In this document: positions 9,254 to 17,021 of the stretch, in pieces
Layout: each line of letters starts with the position of its first letter
How positions within the stretch are numbered: position 1 is the stretch's first letter
Source: Bacteroidota bacterium
GTDB lineage: Bacteria > Bacteroidota > Bacteroidia > Bacteroidales > FEN-979
Reading direction: 5' to 3'
Length of the DNA stretch: 64,000 nt
Assembly (NCBI GenBank): GCA_026391805.1
Contig: JAPLDJ010000024.1
Location: forward strand, 374,333-438,332
Notes under the pieces: model-generated
Database searches by the model: none
What the model was told of the DNA's origin: nothing
What the model saw: the letters and a program-made list of their open reading frames with translations, nothing else
Translations under genes and position numbers: made by a program

Positions 9254-9431
9254 GAACCCCTTCGGGGTTCAGAGTTTAGGGTCGTTTTCCATCCTCCGGT
9301 TACACCGGAGGTTATTCAGCTAAAGGTCCTTCGGACCTTCGTTTTTGGATAATCCTGTAAGGGTTTAATTTCAATAACCGTTGGTGTAACCAACGGATGC
9401 AGAAACAAATATCCTCACAGCCCCGGAGGGG
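9254..9431. repeat. Cluster of five short perfect palindromes
   Basis: This gene-free stretch between aroA and the LutA-like gene holds GAACCCCTTCGGGGTTC (9254-9270), CCTCCGGTTACACCGGAGG (9293-9311), AAAGGTCCTTCGGACCTT (9322-9339), CCGTTGGTGTAACCAACGG (9378-9396) and CCCCGGAGGGG (9421-9431). They have different sequences but one design: a 7-8 bp stem on a very small loop. The same design recurs at 14970-15151 and 44971-45098. Confidence 0.85.
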
Positions 9432-9542
9432 TTGAATCTCAAAGAAGGAACAGGACGGTTTTTTTTTGCATCTTAGCGTCTTAGCGGTGAAAAAAAGTTC
9501 AACTTCCAGTACTGCCGGGTGTCTTCCGATTGATTAAATCCG

Positions 9543-9550
9543 TATTTTTG
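9543..9550 (+). promoter_or_regulatory. Bacteroidota -7 promoter element (TATTTTTG)
   Basis: Exact match to TAnnTTTG, 42 bases before the LutA-like start. No clear -33 TTG at the expected spacing. Confidence 0.6.
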
Positions 9551-9592
9551 ATCTCTCAAACAGATCCTGAACCCTGAGCAATAACATACTGT

Positions 9593-10312
9593 ATGCTGGT
9601 TGACATCTTCATTCCCTGTTTCATTGACCAGATCTATCCCCAGACCGGGATGAACATGGTAAAGGTACTGGAAAAGCTCGGGGTGGACGTTCATTACAAC
9701 GGGAACCAGACCTGCTGCGGCCAGATGGCCTTTAACAGCGGTTTCTGGGATGAAGCCAAGGAGATGGGGGCAAAATTCATCCGCGACTTTCCCAACGACC
9801 GGCCCGTCATCAGCCCTTCCGCCTCCTGTTCCGGGATGGTGCGCAACTATTACCCCTGGCTCTTTCACAACACCGGCCTGCATTACGAGTACAAACAGCT
9901 CAAGAAGAACATGTATGAGTTCACCGATTTCCTTGTCAATGTTTTAAAGATGGATGAGGTCGGAGCGGAATTCCCGCATGTTGTCACCTATCATGATTCC
10001 TGCGCAGCTTTACGCGAATACGGCCTGAAGGATGAGCCGAGGCAGCTATTGTCCAAGGTTCGTGGTCTTGAACTGAGGGAGATGAAGAATAATGATGTCT
10101 GCTGCGGTTTCGGCGGAACGTTCTCGGTCAAGTTTGAGCCCATTTCCACTGCGATGGCAGAACAAAAGGTCAAATTTGCACTCGAAACCGGGGCTGAATA
10201 TATCGTCTCGACGGATTCATCCTGCCTTATCCACCAGCAGGCATACATTGATAAACACCATCTTCCCATCAAGACTATCCACGTGATCGATGTCCTTGCA
10301 TCCGGCTGGTGA
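9593..10312 (+). CDS. LutA/YkgE-type iron-sulfur (CCG-domain) protein
   Basis: A 239-residue protein with two cysteine-rich CCG domains. The first has CFIDQIYPQTG near the N-terminus and TCCGQMAFNSG (about residues 40-50); the second has HDSCAALREYG and DVCCGFGGTFS. These bind iron-sulfur clusters in the LutA, GlpC and HdrB families. In Bacillus LutABC oxidises L-lactate to pyruvate; lutB and lutC homologues are not adjacent here, so lactate oxidation is possible but not shown. It appears to be a single-gene unit with its own promoter. Confidence 0.82.
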   Translation: MLVDIFIPCFIDQIYPQTGMNMVKVLEKLGVDVHYNGNQTCCGQMAFNSGFWDEAKEMGAKFIRDFPNDRPVISPSASCSGMVRNYYPWLFHNTGLHYEYKQLKKNMYEFTDFLVNVLKMDEVGAEFPHVVTYHDSCAALREYGLKDEPRQLLSKVRGLELREMKNNDVCCGFGGTFSVKFEPISTAMAEQKVKFALETGAEYIVSTDSSCLIHQQAYIDKHHLPIKTIHVIDVLASGW

Positions 10313-10372
10313 TCTGCAGCATAATGTGCCTTACCGGGAAAATAAAAACCAAAGAAATCAAAAGTAAAGGAA

Positions 10373-10816
10373 ATGAAAAAAGCATCTGTTCTTTGTATCC
10401 TTATGCTGGTATTATCCTGTTATTTTGCTGAAGGCCAGGAGCACCATCCGGCAACGATCAACCCGCAGGATCCGGCATTCCGGGAGAAATTCAGCCAGCT
10501 GAGCTTTGATAAAAACTTTTACATACTGGCGGTGAGGGATCAGTACAACAACTATTACATGGCTGATTTTACACAATTTCAGGAAAGGTTTGAGAAGGTC
10601 TGGTTTATCAGCCTTGTCTCTTCTTCTGTTAAGATCATGACCATCGACAATGATCTCTCACAACCCCGCCCATGGTTCATGGCTCAAAACAAATATACAG
10701 ACAAGGAAATTGCAACCGAATTCAATGATCTGAAGGAGAAGACCCTGAAAGCCTCTTCATCCATGACAGCCGAAGAGAAAACAAGCTGGTTACTGAAGAA
10801 CGATAAATTCAAATAA
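10373..10816 (+). CDS. Secreted hypothetical protein
   Basis: A 147-residue protein with a signal peptide (KKASVLCILMLVLSCYFAEG, cleavage around residue 21). I do not recognise the mature part: it is rich in aromatic residues (FDKNFYILAVRDQYNNYYMA) and ends with a charged helical stretch. The Cys near residue 15 is not in a convincing lipobox. An AAAGGAA sequence eight bases before the ATG may act as a ribosome binding site. It stands alone between the LutA-like gene and tex. Confidence 0.7.
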   Translation: MKKASVLCILMLVLSCYFAEGQEHHPATINPQDPAFREKFSQLSFDKNFYILAVRDQYNNYYMADFTQFQERFEKVWFISLVSSSVKIMTIDNDLSQPRPWFMAQNKYTDKEIATEFNDLKEKTLKASSSMTAEEKTSWLLKNDKFK

Positions 10817-10920
10817 TACTGTTGATCCACCGGGGGACAGGGAGCCCTGCAGGGATTGTTCTCATGGATCTCCGGCAAAGCGGAAATATTACTTAAAAAG
10901 AGTATGGTTATTCTGATCCG

Positions 10921-13065
10921 ATGACAAGCGAAAAATATGCTGCAATCATTGCACTCGAACTGAACATTGCAGCAGCCTCTGTGCGAAATACGATCAAACT
11001 GCTGGATGAAGGGGCAACGATTCCTTTCATCGCACGTTATCGTAAGGAGATGACTGGCAGCATGGATGAAGTGGTGATCGCACAGGTCCGCGACCGCCTG
11101 AACCAGTTGAAAGATCTCGATTCACGCCGGGAAACCATCCTGAAATCCCTGAAAGAACAGGATAAATTAACGGAAGAGCTTGAAAAGGCCGTCCAGGATG
11201 CAGCCACCATGGCTGAGCTTGAAGATATCTACCTTCCTTATAAACCCAAACGGAAAACCAGGGCCAGCATTGCAAAGGAGAAGGGACTTGAAGGACTTGC
11301 CAAACTCATCCTTGCCCAGAAATACGATGACCTTGAAGCAAGGGCAAGGAGCTTCCTGAACCCGGAGAAGGGCGTGAATTACGTTGAAGATGCAATCGAC
11401 GGCGCCTGCGACATCATAGCGGAATGGATCAATGAACACGCGTTTGGCCGCAAGAGGATCCGCCAGCTGTTCAACCGTGAAGGCCTGATCTGCTCCAGGG
11501 TGGCCAAGGGCAAAGAGGAGGAAGGCGCCAATTACCGAAACTATTTTGACTTCAGCGAGCTGCTTTCCAGGTCGCCTTCCCACCGTGTACTTGCGATGTT
11601 CCGGGGGGAGAATGAGTCGTTCCTCAAGGTATCGGTTGAAGTTGAGGAGAGCAAAGCGGTCGAAATTCTTGAAAAGATCTTCGTGCGCGGAAACAATGCC
11701 TCTTCCGACCTGGTGAAACGGACGATCCTCGATGCCTGCAAGCGGCTCCTGTTCCCTTCGATGGAAACGGAGATGCGCCAGTGGGCCAAGGAGAAGGCCG
11801 ACCGGGACGCCATCAATGTATTCGCCGAAAACCTGCGTCAGCTTCTGCTGGCCCCGCCGCTCGGGCAGAAGAATGTGCTGGCCATCGACCCCGGCTTCCG
11901 CACCGGTTGCAAGATCGTTGTCCTCGACCGGCAGGGCAACCTTGTGCACAATGAAACCATTTATCCGCATCCGCCGCCGGCCGAAGTCAAGGAGTCGATC
12001 CATAAGCTGAAGAGCCTTGTCAATGCCTATAAGATCGAAGCCATTGCCATCGGTAACGGCACTGCCGGCCGTGAAACAGAGCGGCTGATCCGTGCCATCC
12101 CGTTCACTGGCGAGCTGATTGCCATCATGGTGAATGAGAGCGGCGCCTCGGTCTATTCTGCCTCTCCGGTTGCACGGAAAGAGTTTCCCGACTATGACGT
12201 AACGGTGCGGGGTGCGATCTCGATCGGCCGGCGGCTGATGGATCCACTCGCGGAACTGGTGAAGATCGACCCGAAATCGATCGGGGTGGGGCAGTACCAG
12301 CATGATGTGAACCAGGGAGCATTGCAACAAAGCCTCGAGGATACGGTGGTAAGCTGTGTGAATTCGGTAGGGGTGGAGGTGAATACATCCAGCGAGCAGT
12401 TGCTGACCTACGTTTCGGGCGTCGGGCCGGTACTGGCAAAGAACATCATCGAATACAGGAAAAAAAAGGGGGCATTCAAGACAAGGGATGAACTCAAAAA
12501 CGTTACCCGGTTTGGCGATAAGGCCTTCGAGCAGGCTGCAGGATTCCTGCGCATCCGCGACGGGGAGAACCCGCTCGACCGGAGCGCCGTTCATCCCGAA
12601 AGCTATCGTGTGGTTGAGAAAATGGCTTCAAAGATGAACTGCACCATCGGCGACCTAATTGAAAAGAAAGAACTCCGCGAACAGCTTAAACCCGAGGAAT
12701 TCGTGTATGGTACAATCGGCTTGCCGACCATCCAGGACATCCTCCAGGAACTTGCAAAACCCGGTCGCGACCCACGCAAAAAAATCGAGCAGTTTGAATT
12801 CGATAAGAACATAAACTCCATCCACGATTTGCAAAAAGGAATGCGATTACCGGGGATCGTCACGAACATAACCAATTTCGGAGCCTTTGTGGACATCGGA
12901 GTGCACCAGGACGGGCTTGTTCATGTAAGTCAGATGGCCGACCGTTACGTACGCGACCCTAACGACGTTGTTAAGCTGAACCAGAAGGTGATGGTGGAAG
13001 TGGTGGAGGTGGACCTGGAACGGAAACGGATCCAGCTGACGATGAAAGGCCTGAATACTAATTGA
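10921..13065 (+). CDS. tex: Tex-family RNA-binding transcription accessory protein
   Basis: A 714-residue Tex homologue, the bacterial relative of eukaryotic Spt6. In order: an N-terminal helical Tex region with the hallmark ATIPFIARYRKEMTGSMDE (residues about 29-47), a YqgF-like RNase H fold starting at AIDPGFRTGCK (about 322), helix-hairpin-helix motifs around SGVGPVLAKNIIEYR, and an S1 RNA-binding domain near the C-terminus (LPGIVTNITNFGAFVDIG, about 643-660). Tex proteins bind nucleic acid and affect transcription. It is a full-length, ordinary copy. Confidence 0.95.
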   Translation: MTSEKYAAIIALELNIAAASVRNTIKLLDEGATIPFIARYRKEMTGSMDEVVIAQVRDRLNQLKDLDSRRETILKSLKEQDKLTEELEKAVQDAATMAELEDIYLPYKPKRKTRASIAKEKGLEGLAKLILAQKYDDLEARARSFLNPEKGVNYVEDAIDGACDIIAEWINEHAFGRKRIRQLFNREGLICSRVAKGKEEEGANYRNYFDFSELLSRSPSHRVLAMFRGENESFLKVSVEVEESKAVEILEKIFVRGNNASSDLVKRTILDACKRLLFPSMETEMRQWAKEKADRDAINVFAENLRQLLLAPPLGQKNVLAIDPGFRTGCKIVVLDRQGNLVHNETIYPHPPPAEVKESIHKLKSLVNAYKIEAIAIGNGTAGRETERLIRAIPFTGELIAIMVNESGASVYSASPVARKEFPDYDVTVRGAISIGRRLMDPLAELVKIDPKSIGVGQYQHDVNQGALQQSLEDTVVSCVNSVGVEVNTSSEQLLTYVSGVGPVLAKNIIEYRKKKGAFKTRDELKNVTRFGDKAFEQAAGFLRIRDGENPLDRSAVHPESYRVVEKMASKMNCTIGDLIEKKELREQLKPEEFVYGTIGLPTIQDILQELAKPGRDPRKKIEQFEFDKNINSIHDLQKGMRLPGIVTNITNFGAFVDIGVHQDGLVHVSQMADRYVRDPNDVVKLNQKVMVEVVEVDLERKRIQLTMKGLNTN

Positions 13066-13137
13066 GCAGGATTGACGTTTTCTATGTTATTACCGAAATT
13101 CCATACATCCTTGAAACTTTCCCATACCATCGTACAG

Positions 13138-13866
13138 ATGCACCTCCGGAAATACGTTATCCTGATCCTGTTTTCGCTTTTTCTTTTCACTCCCGGGCAC
13201 TCTTTTTCACAGCGCTTTCTGGGCGCAGTCTCCGCCGGAGTTAACCTGAGCCAGGTGGATGGCGACGAGGTTTATGGCTTCAAAAAGGTCGGTATTAACA
13301 TCGGGCCATCCGTTATCATGCCGTTCGGGAAAAACAAAAAGTGGTCGGTCACGATGGAACTTCTCTTTTCACAGCTTGGAAGCCGGCAAAAATCGGAATA
13401 TCCCGCTGCGGATACCGTGAATAGCTTCCAGGGTTTTTACGATGGTTATAAGCTTAACCTTAATTATATCCAAGTCCCGCTGATTGTTCATTTTACCGAT
13501 AAAAGGGTCATTGCAGGCGGGCTCGGGTTTCTTTACGGACAGCTTGTCGGTGTGAGCGAGTATGAAGATCATAACGACCCGAGGGGATTTATCAGGATCG
13601 ACTCGACAACCCTTCAGGGGCCTTATACGCTGGCCGATTTCCAGGTGCTTGCAGATGTGCGGGTGAGGCTTTACAGGAAACTTTGGCTCAATGCGCGCTA
13701 TTCCTATTCGATATTCGCCATCCGTACGCGTGAATATACAAACCCGTTTTACGGCGATAAATGGACAAGGAATCAGTACAACAATGTGATCACCCTGCGA
13801 CTGGTGTACATCTTCAACGATATCCTCCCGGATAAAAATAAGAAAAAGAAGGAATATACCGATTAG
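13138..13866 (+). CDS. Outer-membrane beta-barrel protein (PorT-like fold)
   Basis: From the ATG chosen here, a 242-residue protein begins with a signal peptide (MHLRKYVILILFSLFLFTPG, cleaved near HSFSQ). The mature part alternates hydrophobic and polar residues, with repeated aromatic strand ends such as LNLNYIQVPLIV and LWLNARYSYSIF, typical of outer-membrane barrels of the OMP_b-brl_2 type. The open frame extends 66 bases further upstream, but that extension breaks the signal peptide and is rejected. It follows tex by 72 bases. A lysine-rich tail precedes the stop. Cargo or function unknown. Confidence 0.75.
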   Translation: MHLRKYVILILFSLFLFTPGHSFSQRFLGAVSAGVNLSQVDGDEVYGFKKVGINIGPSVIMPFGKNKKWSVTMELLFSQLGSRQKSEYPAADTVNSFQGFYDGYKLNLNYIQVPLIVHFTDKRVIAGGLGFLYGQLVGVSEYEDHNDPRGFIRIDSTTLQGPYTLADFQVLADVRVRLYRKLWLNARYSYSIFAIRTREYTNPFYGDKWTRNQYNNVITLRLVYIFNDILPDKNKKKKEYTD

Positions 13867-13875
13867 GTTCCTGGT

Positions 13876-14685
13876 TCAGATGATCCTCTTGATCACCCGC
13901 AGCTTGTGGGTGTATTGCTGTTCCTCTTCGTTGAAGATCCCTTCGTGGTCGATCATATCGATCCTGACCTTGCCGGAAGCATGGATGATGCGGGATTTGT
14001 CGAGCATCAGTCCAACGTGAACAATGTTTCCCTCTTCATTGTCAAAGAAGGCAAGATCGCCCGGTTCAGCTTCGGAAATGAAGTTAAGCGGTTCCCCATG
14101 TGTAGCCTGCTGGGCAGCATCGCGGAGCAGCTTAATCTTCTTCAGCTTATAAACCATCTGGGTCAGGCCGGAGCAGTCGATCCCGAAAGGCGTTCGTCCG
14201 CCCCATAGGTAGGGTGCATGAAGGTAGAGCATGGCATCGTCGACGATGGTTTGCTTTGCTTTCTGCCGTTCCTGCGGGGTCTGAGAAGTTTCAAGCAACG
14301 TGGTGTCGGCAATAAGTCCGTCGAAGGAAAAGGTCTCCCCGGCGATGGTAAATTTCTGATCGGCAAAGCCGGGCAACGAGCTGCCCAGCAGTATGGGTAT
14401 GATCGTCCGGCGGGTATCGCTCGACAGCAGTTGAACCAGATCAAGGGAGGCCGGTGAATCCGCATTGATCAGCCGGATGAATTCCTCCTCGTCAAGCTGA
14501 ACCGATTGCTTCGCGCCGATCCATCCTTCATAATTGTCATACACAAGCCGCACCTTCAGCCATTCGTTTTCCTTCCCGATAATCCGGTAGAGTTCGCCAA
14601 ACAGGACCTGCGTAACCATCTCAGACTTGTGCGACGGTTCCGCCCTCACCGGTATCACGCTTTGCAAGCAAATTCCGAAGTCCAT
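13876..14685 (-). CDS. NlpC/P60 family peptidoglycan hydrolase with SH3 domain
   Basis: A 269-residue C40-family cysteine peptidase, expected to cut gamma-D-glutamyl-diamino acid bonds in cell-wall peptides. The N-terminal half holds a bacterial SH3 region (VIPVRAEPSHKSEMVTQVLF, WLKVRLVYDNYEGWI). The catalytic domain starts near residue 145: Cys in FGIDCSGLTQMVYK, the EPGDLAFFDNEEGN segment, and His in IVHVGLMLD. I see no signal peptide, which is common for this Bacteroidota subgroup that may act on imported muropeptides (inference). It converges with the barrel gene, nine bases between stops. An exact promoter element lies 17 bases upstream. Confidence 0.9.
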   Translation of the reverse strand: MDFGICLQSVIPVRAEPSHKSEMVTQVLFGELYRIIGKENEWLKVRLVYDNYEGWIGAKQSVQLDEEEFIRLINADSPASLDLVQLLSSDTRRTIIPILLGSSLPGFADQKFTIAGETFSFDGLIADTTLLETSQTPQERQKAKQTIVDDAMLYLHAPYLWGGRTPFGIDCSGLTQMVYKLKKIKLLRDAAQQATHGEPLNFISEAEPGDLAFFDNEEGNIVHVGLMLDKSRIIHASGKVRIDMIDHEGIFNEEEQQYTHKLRVIKRII

Positions 14686-14701
14686 GGTCGTTAATTTGGT
14701 T

Positions 14702-14709
14702 CAAAGGTA
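14702..14709 (-). promoter_or_regulatory. Bacteroidota -7 promoter element (TACCTTTG)
   Basis: Exact TAnnTTTG match on the minus strand, 17 bases before the NlpC/P60 start, implying a very short leader. Confidence 0.65.
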
Positions 14710-14725
14710 GTAATAAAAAGAAAGT

Positions 14726-14767
14726 CAGCAGTCAGCAGTCGGCAGTCGGCAGTCAGCAGTCGGCAGT
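14726..14767 (+). repeat. Tandem CAGCAGT/CGGCAGT heptamer array, six units
   Basis: Six back-to-back 7-base units in the order A, A, G, G, A, G at the second base. It opens the 1.1-kb gene-free region. Confidence 0.88.
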
Positions 14768-14858
14768 CTGCGGATTGAGAATTAAATATGCAAAAAATCA
14801 TTGCAGTCGCGCCTTTCTGACTCGTGACTTGCCGTAATGGAGGATGGAAGTTTGATAT

Positions 14859-14919
14859 AATCTGTGAAAAATCAGTGATAATCCCTGCCTGCGGCAGGCA
14901 GGTGTGTCAATCTGTGGTG
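14859..14919 (+). repeat. AATCTGTG repeat with central CCTGCCTGCGGCAGGCAGG palindrome
   Basis: Closely matches the 60-bp module at 25771-25830 and 26057-26116, including the 19-base palindrome. The 34 bases at 14903-14936, which begin inside this copy, recur exactly at 15302-15335. Confidence 0.88.
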
Positions 14920-14969
14920 AATTTTCCCGTTTTCTCTTCATCTGTTCTACTGATAAACCAAATTCAGGT

Positions 14970-15151
14970 GATCCCCATCGGGGATCCATTATTGTAAAAA
15001 AATCGTTATCCAATATCATCTCATCCCGGTACGGGATGCATTATCCCTATATCATATAATGAATTTCCTACGGAAATTTGATTGTGGTGTTTCTCTGTTT
15101 TACTACAAAAATGGATTTCCTGCGGAAATCTTTACAATCCTGAATTACCTG
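14970..15151. repeat. Palindrome cluster including one copy of a 91-bp dispersed repeat
   Basis: Holds GATCCCCATCGGGGATC (14970-14986), CATCCCGGTACGGGATG (15022-15038), AATTTCCTACGGAAATT (15062-15078) and GATTTCCTGCGGAAATC (15114-15130). The block 15061-15151 is about 90 percent identical to the reverse complement of 44971-45061. Confidence 0.88.
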
Positions 15152-15265
15152 TTCTTAACCTGCCTTCAGATCTGATGATGACCACAATGTAATTGTTTCA
15201 CCTGCGATTTTGTTGAAATCTTCTTTTATAAACTCTCGCAATGACAGGAGGCTGGATGCTGGAAT

Positions 15266-15335
15266 TAATCTGTGACAAATCTGTGATATTCTGTGTAAAT
15301 CTGTGTCAATCTGTGGTGAATTTTCCCGTTTTCTC
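15266..15335 (+). repeat. AATCTGTG decamer repeat
   Basis: Five units of about ten bases ending in the 34-base sequence shared with 14903-14936. Confidence 0.85.
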
Positions 15336-15370
15336 CTTATCCGTTCATAAACATAAAGCCTGTGTTGGAG

Positions 15371-15452
15371 ATTTCAAACGTTTGAAAAGATAATTTCAAA
15401 CGTTTAAAAAGTATAATTCAAACGTTTGAATTCAGTAAAACAAACGTTTGAA
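15371..15452. promoter_or_regulatory. Array of four CAAACGTTTG palindromes spaced exactly 22 bp
   Basis: Palindrome centres lie at 15379/80, 15401/02, 15423/24 and 15445/46. The third extends to 18 perfect bases (AATTCAAACGTTTGAATT), the first to 16 (TTTCAAACGTTTGAAA), the second has one mismatch, and the fourth keeps the 10-base core. The core resembles operators of the LacI/PurR family (AAACGTTT). Equal spacing of about two helical turns would place dimers on one DNA face. No LacI-type regulator is in the window. It lies about 350 bases before the DUF5689 lipoprotein. Confidence 0.75.
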
Positions 15453-15798
15453 ATGAATAACTCTCCTTGTCCGTTTCAAAAAATATAAGGAAAGATCAGG
15501 TAACTCTCAGGGAACAATTTTCCATCTCAAAGGCACTTTTGCCTTACGTTTATCTTCCGAAGCCTGGAAATTCTAAAATGTCAACAACATTTCAGCCCTT
15601 ATCTTGACTATACATGCAGACATTGACTATATTTGATTGTTAATATGGAATATTATTGAAATCGTCGGCAATATCGGATAACCTCAACTTATGAACGCAC
15701 AAGTCAAAATAACCGCAATGAGCTTACACAGTATTAGTGTTCATTGGAATATTTATGCGTTTTCAGATAACTGATGATGAACTTTTAATTTGACAGCG
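15453..15798. other. Gene-free AT-rich stretch before the DUF5689 lipoprotein
   Basis: I see a small hairpin (AAAGGCACTTTTGCCTT near 15530) and otherwise nothing recognisable; it is the likely promoter region of the next gene but no exact TAnnTTTG was found. Confidence 0.4.
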
Positions 15799-16905
15799 AT
15801 GAGAAAAAGAAGGATCATATTGATTTACTTGTTATCAATTTCAGGAGTAGTATTGATGCTTTCAAACGGTTGCAAGAAGAAAGAGGACAATGACAATCCT
15901 GCTCCTGTTTCGCAAGTTCCAACTGTAACAACTGACACAGTAAGTAATATTACTCAAACGACTGCTACTTCGGGAGGGAATATTACTTCACAGGGTAGTT
16001 CCTCTATTAATGTAAGAGGAGTATGCTGGAGTACTTCTATAAATCCGGTAGCCTCAGATTTACATACAACTGATGGTAATGGAACCGGTACCTTTACAAG
16101 TAGTATAACAGGACTAAACCCGAATACACTTTATTATGCAAGGGCATATGCAACAAATAGTGCAGGAACCGGATATGGCAATCAGGTAAGTTTTACAACA
16201 CAGCAGGGAACATTAATCGGGATCGACTCGCTTAAGAACTGGTTTTATGCTTATCACCAAAGTGATACATTGAAAATAACACCTGATTTTATCGTTGAAG
16301 GCATTGTCTCTGCTAATGATGAATCAGGAAATATCTATAAAAACCTTTATTTTCAGGACAACACAGGTGGAATATGTATTTCTCTTGACCAAACGAATTT
16401 ATACACTTCATACCCTGTCGGACAAAAAATCCATATCAAATGCAAAGACCTGTACATTGGAATCTATGGCACAGCAATTCAAATTGGGTACCCCTATAAC
16501 GGGTTAATTGGAAGAATTCCCATCGTAATGATTCCATCACATTTATTTACTGATGGATTACCAGGTTTACCGCCTCTACCGGTTGTGATGAATGTGGGTC
16601 ATCTCCCGGGCCTTAATAATCTGACATCTTTATTGGTTGCCATCAATAGTGTGACATTTCCAGAGGCAGGCCAACCTTTCGTTGTAGGCTATGGTTCTAC
16701 CAGCCGTGCTATTGCAGATTCAGTCGGTAACGTATCATCATTGGTTGCCTATACAAGCCCATTTGCCACTTTCAGTCAAACATTACTCCCCTCAGGAGTT
16801 GGTACTTTACAGGGAATCCTTACGGTTTATAATGGACAGTTTGAGATGATCGTCCGTGATACTACTGATCTTATCAATTTCCATACTTTAAAGAAATTTC
16901 ATTAA
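15799..16905 (+). CDS. Lipoprotein with fibronectin-like and DUF5689 domains
   Basis: A 368-residue surface lipoprotein. The signal peptide ends in a lipobox (MLSNGC, Cys near residue 25) followed by KKKEDND. Residues about 40-135 read like a fibronectin-type III/Ig domain (RGVCWSTSINP, LNPNTLYYARAYATNSAGTG), common in Bacteroidota surface proteins. Residues about 145-360 match DUF5689, an OB-fold-like domain (FIVEGIVSANDESGNIYKNL, YPVGQKIHIKCKDLYIG). Function unknown; such domains are often attached to nuclease or polysaccharide-utilisation lipoproteins. An in-frame TTG nine bases upstream is an alternative start, but ATG fits the signal peptide better. The DNA is visibly more AT-rich than its neighbours. 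Confidence 0.78.
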   Translation: MRKRRIILIYLLSISGVVLMLSNGCKKKEDNDNPAPVSQVPTVTTDTVSNITQTTATSGGNITSQGSSSINVRGVCWSTSINPVASDLHTTDGNGTGTFTSSITGLNPNTLYYARAYATNSAGTGYGNQVSFTTQQGTLIGIDSLKNWFYAYHQSDTLKITPDFIVEGIVSANDESGNIYKNLYFQDNTGGICISLDQTNLYTSYPVGQKIHIKCKDLYIGIYGTAIQIGYPYNGLIGRIPIVMIPSHLFTDGLPGLPPLPVVMNVGHLPGLNNLTSLLVAINSVTFPEAGQPFVVGYGSTSRAIADSVGNVSSLVAYTSPFATFSQTLLPSGVGTLQGILTVYNGQFEMIVRDTTDLINFHTLKKFH

Positions 16906-17021
16906 TGGTTCAGTATCGGCGCGCGCTTCAGATCTCACGCACAGGCCTTAGCTGCGCAACGTTAGCGGTTATTCTAAAGGAGTACTGAGTAAGACTTATC
17001 AGTTCTAAAAACTCACGTAAA
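16906..17021. other. Short spacer with GTTAGCG-containing element
   Basis: Between two AT-rich genes, this spacer suddenly turns GC-rich (GGCGCGCGCTT, then GCCTTAGCTGCGCAACGTTAG). It vaguely recalls integron attC core sites (GTTRRRY) but no paired sites or integrase were found. Confidence 0.3.

Noticed and set aside
11167..12594. 475-residue antisense frame across tex
   Set aside because: Shadow of the tex coding sequence; the sense frame has all Tex domains.
14798..15019. 73-residue minus-strand frame in the gene-free kilobase
   Set aside because: It is composed of AATCTGTG and palindrome repeats and resembles no protein.
15371..15452. Possible CRISPR-like repeats
   Set aside because: 22-base period with 10-18 base palindromes leaves no spacer of protospacer size.
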